A DNA stretch of 64,000 nt, from assembly GCF_021462225.1 (NCBI RefSeq), contig NC_061818.1, forward strand, positions 19,923,462-19,987,461, in the 5' to 3' direction. The stretch comes from Girardinichthys multiradiatus (lineage: Eukaryota; Chordata; Actinopteri; Cyprinodontiformes; Goodeidae). A program made the position numbers and the translations under genes. Shown here piece by piece: positions 43,301-52,300 of the stretch (within the stretch, counting starts at the first letter, position 1; each line of letters opens with the position of its first letter). The notes beneath the pieces are model-generated. The model was not told where the DNA came from. It did not search any database and saw nothing but the letters and a program-made list of their open reading frames with translations.

Positions 43301-46300
43301 CTTTATGTTTGAAGCCTGAAATGTGGAGAGAGGTTGAAAAGTTCAAGGGGGCCGAATACTTTCGCAAGGCACTGTATAGGCAATATTTCACATTCGCTGA
43401 AGTTAAAGGCAAAAATGTGCATGTGATTTGAAAGTTATGTCTGGGAACAAAGAAATGATCCAAGTCCGTGACCAGCAACTCCAACCTTATGAAGCACCTC
43501 GCATCGTCTCACCCTTCCACAACACTCGGGCTAACAACCTGAGCCCAGCTGTGGCCAGCGGGAGCTCCAACTATCTTACACCGTGCAAACAGAAAAGGCT
43601 TGATTTTTCTGGTCAGCAACTTGTATCATCATTTTAGATGCTAAAAAGTAACGGAATAGTTACTTTGCCTAGTAACTAGTTACTTTGAGTGCAGTAACTG
43701 AGTTGCTAACTCACTTTCTCTTGTGTTCAACCCAGTTTTGAATCCAAAGTGGGAGGAGATATTTAAAAGACCTCTGTATGGGCTGACAGCTACCAATCTC
43801 TCCTCTAGGTATACAGAGCAGTTTTCGAAGCTGAAGCAGACTATCCCTTCAGTTGAGAGGGACTGAGTTCACAAAACAATTGGAGCAGAAATGCAAACTG
43901 GTTTTGAGAAGGTAAACAGCAATCAGAGCCAAAGTAAAGGATGCTCAGTATGAGGGATTGCTGCAAAGTCAATGCAAGCGACTGTCCACTGTCTCTACAT
44001 GCTCATCCAGGAGGAGTGAATGCTACAAATCTCTGACTCGATGCAATCTGCTGGGTTTCCTTAGACAGAAAAACTTTTTATCCAATTTGAATAATAAACT
44101 GAATCTGACTGCACTGTTTGATAGTTAGGATTAATTGGAATGGATATACCTGACTTGAAATCTGTATTATTCGACTAAACTGACTTTATAATGTGAGACG
44201 ACATGTGTTGTGAATTGGCGCTATATACCGGTAAATAAAACTGAACTGAATTAAAGCACTCAGTTTTCAGAAAAGAACATGCAAATGTGAAACTGAAGCA
44301 GAATATTGCAATGGCGCATCAGTTAACATTTTGCCACATTTACCTAACTATTCATCCAAATCCCAATATCTGCACCATTCTCCTTTAGCATTAAGCATCT
44401 CAGCTAATAAAAATATACTTTAGGTTTGGGCATCAAGGAAACTCAGTCCATCCAACTAACAAAATATATTACCGGCATTCAGAGCATGAATACATGACAC
44501 TTGAAATACAATATTCTACCAAATATTGCACCCGAGCAGCCCTTGACATTGTCCACATTTATACTGAAAATACAATTGCTATTCAATGTACTCTGCTGCT
44601 CAAATTTTAGTCATAATTTTTCCCCTTGGTAGGAGCTTTTGTTCAGCATAATTAGTGTTAATGTTTTTCTATTTGGTTTAATTAATTCATTAGTAAATAC
44701 ACCTTAGTGTGTAACATTCCCAATGCTGTTTCCAGTTCCCAATTATATTTCTCATAATCATTCCATTTTAATTGAAGTGTAATCATTTCAATGTAAATAA
44801 ATCTTAATCCTCCAAGATACAAAACTTCCTGATTCTAAATTAAATATCTGGTGGAGATTTCTCAATCAGAAGGGATGAATTCCTTCTTCGGACTATTTTT
44901 TGATATATTATGAGACTGATTTAGTTATGTACATTAATATAATTTAACATGGCCTGCTCACGCTACATACCTGTTCCCACACTTGTTCACGATCCACTGC
45001 AGACCTTCCTCACTCTCTATACGGTCTTCCACAGTCTTCACTCCCAGCCAGTCACTCATGGTGAACAGAACCAGAGTGTGTTTCCAGATTTCTTCTCCAA
45101 ACAGACTCATGTGTTCCTGGACAGCTCTCAGATATGATGCATGGATTGCTGTTTCAAGGCTTATCACAAGCAGCACAGCATGTGGTCCAGGTAAGCAAAG
45201 GTCCATGCTGTCCTCTATTTCCAGTTTATCCATCTCGCTGGTGTCCTGAAGGCTGTTGATGTAGAACCATCCAGGAGAATCTACCACTGTGAGCCACCTT
45301 CCTTCTACCACACTGTGGCTTATTTCACAGTGTGTGGTTCTGTTGCCATTATTATTAACAACGAATGCAGTCTTTCCTAAAATGGTGTTGCCGGCTGAGC
45401 TCTTGCCTTCACACTCTGCACCAATTAAAACCAGTCTTAGATGCTCTGGTGGGGGTTTTCCACCTAAAGAAAATTAAACCAAATATACATGATCTAATTA
45501 ATAAAACAATGTGGTACATTCAGAATACAAACCTTATAAAAAAATACAGAAACATCAAAGGGATGTAAAACAAAACAGGATATGAATCACCAGATTGGAC
45601 TGCTGGTTTTGTGTAAAACAGTCTAGGATAAAAAAAAAATAAAAAAAAACATTCAGGCAAAGAATGTGTTTTTGAGACTTAAAAATGTGGGGCCATGAAT
45701 GGTCATTTTGAAAGTTTTTCCATCTTAAATTTGATTGATATCCTGTACAGATTCACTAAGAAAAAGAAATATGTTGGGGCTTGGGGGGCCAGAGAAACAA
45801 AGTTAGACTATATTTCTGATCGATTGATCAATAGATATGTACAGTGCTTTAAGATTTCACAACCCATTAAGCCCATTAAGCCTGCCCTAACGCAGACAAC
45901 AGAAAAGGACATGCATAATTCAAATTAGCAGAACTTTTCATTCTGGTGATGTGATTTTAACAGATTCTGAAAGCTGACAAATTGAGCTTTACATTGATAT
46001 ACGGTCATTAATGTAGTTGCTGTGGGATTGATTGTGTAGAGGACAAGTGAAGAATGAGAGAAAAATGTCCTCAGTAATATGGTGATGTTTTGATGGTGTT
46101 TTAGCTAATACACCAGTTCCCTCTTCTTTGTGTAAGTAATATTTTGGTGTTGTAAATATTAGTATAAGAATTTTTTAGGAGAGTTTTGGAGTGCTTACAC
46201 TATGTTTATTGCAACATTTTGGGCATTGTTAGCCTTTTTGTTTTGACATTTTCACCTTTTTCGCCATGGTTCTGTTAGGGCTTGCGCAACAGACGAACCC

Positions 46301-49300
46301 AGAATGCAGACTAGCAGGCAGCATGATGGTAAGTGGAAAAAGATTTAATAACAAAAAACTCACACACTAGGAGGCAGAAACCAAAACAATAAACGCACAG
46401 GCAAAACTGACATAGGCAGGCTGGCAAGACAGGCTCAGCGTGAACAGCATGACATGAGCATGAATTGAAAATGTTTCCACGATGCATAATGGATGTATAT
46501 ATGAAGTGTGAACCAGGTGGAGTAAGGAGGCAGATTAGCTTGGAGCAGGTGAACCAAATAAAGATAATGACAGACAGAACAAAACGTGGCTGGAGCAAAA
46601 CAGAGACTCATGAGTACAAACTAACAGAAACTAGAAAAACATGAAACTAAAGCAAAACCAGATCCAAAAACCAAACTTGGCAAAACATGAATACAAAAAC
46701 TAAAGCATGACCAGGATTACAAACAGAAGAACGATTCAAAACCTTAAATGTGAAAAACATAAAGAAAAAACCCGAAACCAAAAACCAAACAACCACAAAT
46801 CATCTTGTTTTTATACATTTCATTGGTGGTAAGTTTGTAAATAATGGAAGAAGAAATGTTGAAAAAGAGGAAACAGGAAGTGTGTCGCCATATGTTAAAA
46901 ACCGTGAGTAAAACAGTTGGCATACACAGAAGATCCATCCATCCATCCATCCATCCATCCATCCATCCATCCATCCATCCATCCATCGTGTGGGCAACAG
47001 ATCCAGGAAGAAGCTGCAGACATCCTTCTTTCCAGTGACATCCTCCATGCTCATTAACAGGGAACGGCTCCCTTGCATGCTGGAGGTCATGGTTTGAAGA
47101 AGCCAAGCGAACCACATCATCTGTGGAAAGCAAAGACGAAACCGGAGAAGCATATTCCCATTACCCATTCCACTAGTGTATAGATCTGGTCCACTGTTAC
47201 AGGGCCAGGCCACATTTCTTCTGGATCCAAGGTTTGACTGTCGGAGCCTTCTGTCCAATACAACAGAGTAAGCTTTCCCAGTTAGACTGAGCGGTGTGAT
47301 TCCTCAATTGGAACACACTTTCTGGTCCCTTTTCTTATAAAAAGGACCACAGTCTGCCTCTCCAACAGTGATCCTCCATGCAACATTGATGACATATGTT
47401 AACCCTGACAAGCCCACAATGTCCAGAGCCTTCAGCATCTTAGGCTGAATCTCATCCATACCTGGCACCCTGCTGTTGGGGAGCAAACTCTGACACAGTG
47501 AGGGAATAACATTGTCCCACGTCTTCAGGATCTCCCGCATGGAGGACAGAGTGACCAGATTAATGAGACCCTCAAAGTTCTCCTGCCACTCAACGATATC
47601 CTCAGTCTGGATCTACAGTAAACTCCCCCCAAATAACACACAGCTTGGGATGGACCCTGTATCCTCTTCTGAGTCGCTGAATTGTTTTCCAGAATGTCCT
47701 TGAAACCAACCTAAGGTGTCTCTCCATAGCCTCTCAAAATTCCTCCCATGCCCGAATATTTGCTTCCGTCACCACAGAAGCCACAGTCCTTCGGTTCATC
47801 TGGTACCAGTCAGCTCCTTCTGGAGTCTCCAAGGACAACCAGGCCTTAAAGGCCTCCCTCTTCACCATGATGGCTTCCATCACCACTGCTATCCACCAGC
47901 TGGTACTCTGGTTCCCATCTATATAGGCACCCATAAACTTTAGACTACAGCTCCTGGAAGCCGCATCCACAATGAAGGTCCTGAACATGGTCCATTCAGA
48001 TTCCATGTCTCCAACCTCCCTCGGGACAGCAGAGACATTCCCACAAGTTTGATTGTGATCCACATCTTAAGATATACTTCTGTGTTTTAGTGTTTTTTGC
48101 AGCATTAACCAAACAGCTAAAAGTCTCAAAGGTCTTTGTAGGTACAGTCGGCTGCTTCAGTTTACAGATTTTTTTCAAGCACCAGAACCTCCTGAGCCAA
48201 ACTGAACCTAACCCACTGAGGATTTTCTTGTTGAATCACATCTAAACAGTGTCTAAATGGTTCATAGATGTCTCTAAATTTAGTAAACATTTGGTTCAAA
48301 TGTTTTTGTGATATCTAAGACATTTATTATGAGTCCGAACGTAGAAATGTTTTAGGCTGAGATTGAAAAAAAGAAAAGGAGTTACAGCAACTAGCCACAA
48401 AATTGTGAATATTTGATGTCTCATCCTAGGTTTTTCTAACTGAGCTGTTTGTCAGCATGCAAGTTCTTGCGCTCACAATATACAAATCCATGACTTTTCA
48501 ACGTGAATTGCTCAGATTTTTATTACTGTTGCAAAATGAAACTCTGTTCCTCATGAGCCTCTGTGACATTTTGTGACCGCTGCATTCTCCCTGTGTTCTG
48601 AACAACTCTGTCACAAGAGGTGTGTAGTAGTTCGGGTTGGTAATTGTGATTATTCCTGCACAGCTGACATTTTTCTAATGCAAACTTTGAACTTTGTCTC
48701 TGATAATATTGAGAAAGCATCTAGCTGTCAGTGCACACCGTGTACAGCTCAACTGCTTAAAAACACTTTAGATTAAAATGTGTTTCCTTCTGTCATTAGA
48801 GTGTAAAGTGGATTTTGGTTGTACCGACACACACACACAAAAAAGTAATAATTTTAATTTTTCTATCAATAACAGCAATCAATCAATATGACAGAAAAAT
48901 CAATATACAATTATAAACACAATATAATTTAACAGTTATTGAACAAGCACTCCTATATGAATCAGTCCATGTACATATCTATATATTTATCTTTATCTTT
49001 CAATTTTTATATTTAATTCTCTCCATCTGTCCTCATCTATTTGTTCATCTCCGTCTGTCTAGCTTTATTAATCTGTCTTTATTTATACGTGCTGGGCAAC
49101 TATTAAAATTCTTAATCAGGAATAATTGCACTGTCACGTGCAAAATTTAGTAAGAAAAAAAATTGTGTTTTGTGAATTTACTTTAAAAGTACTTCTATAT
49201 AAACAAATGTTTAATAACATTTGGTTTGCAAACAATTTAAATAAATAAGGTACTCATAAACGGCGATATTCTATACTAAACAGACATTTATTATGATTTA

Positions 49301-52300
49301 CTATTTAATCAGGTGTTAAAATAAACAATTGAACAAGGATCCACAGCAAATGAATAAAGGACGAAGTCTGAACATTGAGACACTTTACTGTGTCTGATAT
49401 TCAGTTTGAGTTCTTTCGTTCACTTTCTCCTGTTGAGCAAACAGTTCATCGATATCATTATTGATCGAAAGCTGCAGTAAACAGTGTTTTCAGCACTCAA
49501 CAATTTCTGTAGATCTAAGGTTTACAACGAGTTTATCCCAGAGCTGAAGTTCCTTTTAAACAGTAATGATCAGAAAGAGCAACATCAGTCATCAGCAATG
49601 TTTAAGCCTTTGGAAATAATCAGATCAAGCACATTTCCCCTTGTTATTGTTAGGAAAAGCCAAAGCTATTCACAATATTCAAAAGCACATCTATCTTTTA
49701 CATTAACATGAATGTTGAATCAGCTATAGGAATGCAGTCAAAGTCAATGCCCATAATATACAGCAGTTTAGAGAACTTGTCAAAGAACTCTGGATTGAAT
49801 TTGAAGGTCTGTAAATATTCAACAATGTAAAGCTTTGGGCTAGACAGCGACATTTTCAAAAGAACTAACATTTTCCAAAACCTTCATTTTTATAGCCATT
49901 CAGAAGTAGACATGCTTGTGTTTCGATAATCATTGTTCTGCCCCATAATCCAAGTAAGCTCGAACTCAAGCCCAAACATTTTTGGTAGGGCATTCTACCT
50001 CAGGATTTTCTTGTGGAGAGAAATATTAATGATTCTATCATTTATGACAAGCTATTCAAGTCCTGAAGCAGCAAAGTAGGCCCAGACCATCACACTACCT
50101 CCACCACATTAAACTGTTGGTAGGATACTCTATTTCTAAAATGTTCAATTCAATTCAGTTTTATTTATATAGCACCAATTCACAACACATGTTGTCTCAA
50201 GGCACTTTATAAAGTCAGTTTAGTCGAATAATACAGATTTGAAGTCAGGTACATACATTCCAATTAATCCTAACCATTGAACAGTGCAGTCAGATTCAGT
50301 TATTTATTCAAATTGGTTAAAACGTTTTTCTATCTTAGGAAACCCAGCAGATTGCATCCAGTCAGTGACTTGCAGCATTCCCTCCTCCCAGATGAGCATG
50401 TAGAGACAGTGGACAGTCACTGGTGTTGACTTTGCAGCAATCCCTCATACTGAGCATGCATGTAGCGACAGTGGAGAGGAAAAACTCCCTTTTAACAGGA
50501 AGAAACCTCCAGCAGAACCAGGCTCAGTGTGAGCGGCCATCTGCCACGACCGACTGGGAGTTAGAGAGAACAGAGCAGAGACACAAAGAGAACAAAGAAG
50601 CACTGATCCAGGAGTACTTTCTATGGGAAGGAAAAGTAATTGTTAATGGATGTAGCTCCTTTAGTCGTTTTACCTAGAAAGAAAGAACAGATAAACTCTG
50701 AGCCAGTTTTCAAGGTTAGAGTCTGAAAGAGAGCACATATAATTAGTTACATTAAAAGCTCAGTCAATCGCTATATCTAGGAGAGATAAAGGGTTAAACA
50801 CTGAAAGACAGGTCTATGTGGATCATCTGTAGAAGGTGAGCATTAAGTTGTTGCCAGCAGAAGCTGGGTCAATGCCCCTCTCCAGAAAGGTGTCACAGGT
50901 AGACCTAAAGCCAGGCCAGTTGTAGCCTGATAATGTTAATACACAGTAATTCCTATTAAACAAATAACAAATGAAATAACTTTGCAGAGTATTTCAACAT
51001 CAAGCAGTGGAAAATTCTCCAGCGTCTCCTCGCAAGCTGATAATGATTCTCTGCATTTAGATCTTTGTTAGGATGCTCACGTAGATTCAGCCTTGTAATT
51101 TATTTTACCTCTAAATTGCACAGCAAACTTTCCAAAAGTGTTTCTTGTTTTCTACATGTGGCAACAATATGATGTATTCTCCATCTGTCTGGGTTAAGAA
51201 ACATGGTTACAACACAAAAGCATTTTCTGCCAAAAACAAAACAAAACACATTTAGGCTTGGCTAACATCTCTCAAAACCTTAGGGCAAATGTTTTATAGT
51301 CTAAAAGAACCAAACAGAAACGTTGGGACACAACTCCAAAATGTATGTTTGGCACAGAAAAAAAGCATCAGATTTCACCAAACTGAATGGAATAAAATGC
51401 AATAAATACACATTAAATTCACAAATTGCACATTTACACCGCAGTAAATGCAGAAAATACACATATCGCTCAGTTGCTCAATAAAACACACATTGCACCA
51501 GAACACACACATTCCAAAGAACAACAAACCAGCAAACAGACCAGAGCACAACATGACAGTAATAAATCCTCAGACTACATTTCTACCTTATTTGTTAATC
51601 TGATAGAGGTAGGGACAAATGAATATTTGAATCTATTAGGTTTGCAAGCAGGGACTCTGTACCGTTTGCCAGATGGTAACAATTCATATAGTGATTTGAG
51701 GATATGAGCGGGATCAGACTGTACTTTGTGAGCAAGGCTGAGGACAGACTCCTAATAAAGGAGTTATAGGTCCTTCTATGACCCTTATTGCAGTCTGGAC
51801 CAGACGACTGAGTTTCGATTTTAATTTCACAAAGAAATTACCATACCACGCTGACATGCCATACCGGATAATACTTTGCAAAATAGCTTGATAGAATGAA
51901 AACATTCACACTTCTGGTCAAGCCGAAGACCCCGAGTCTACGTAAGAAATATGATCTCTGCACCCAGATATTTGTAAGAACAGACCTGGTTGATTTCACA
52001 ATGATGACAATGTTGACGTGACAAGATAATGAGCTCATACAAAGGAAGACTAAATGTTGAAACTGAATTAAAAGGTACTTTAACAAAGTTTTAGTTTAAG
52101 ATGCCAGTTGTGCACACCTATGCAACGATAAATGTGAACACCCTTATATCCCAGCATCTCTATTTTTCATGTGAATTGTACAGGATATACAGGTCCTTCT
52201 CAAAATATTAGCATATTGTGATAAAGTTCATTATTTTCCATAATGTCATGATGAAAATTTAACATTCATATATTTTAGATTCATTGCACACTAACTGAAA

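Larger units (their letters stand above)
41965..44966 (+). mobile_element. hAT-like transposon inserted in GIMAP gene 2 exon Y
   Basis: The GIMAP Y exon is interrupted at 41965-44966. An identical 8-mer, ATACCTGT on the plus strand, flanks it at 41957-41964 and 44967-44974. If the ends are taken one base outward the element begins TAGTG and ends CGCTA (complement TAGCG), both fitting the hAT terminal consensus YARNG, with a 7/8 target duplication. Inside are remains of a BED zinc finger and stretches such as TAGTTACTTTGCCTAG common in vertebrate hATs. It also contains a Tc1-type deletion derivative and an L2-like LINE tail, so it is not recent. Confidence 0.75.

Noticed and set aside
46933..46987. 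Possible CRISPR-like array
   Set aside because: Perfect 4-base tandem units without spacers: a simple microsatellite.
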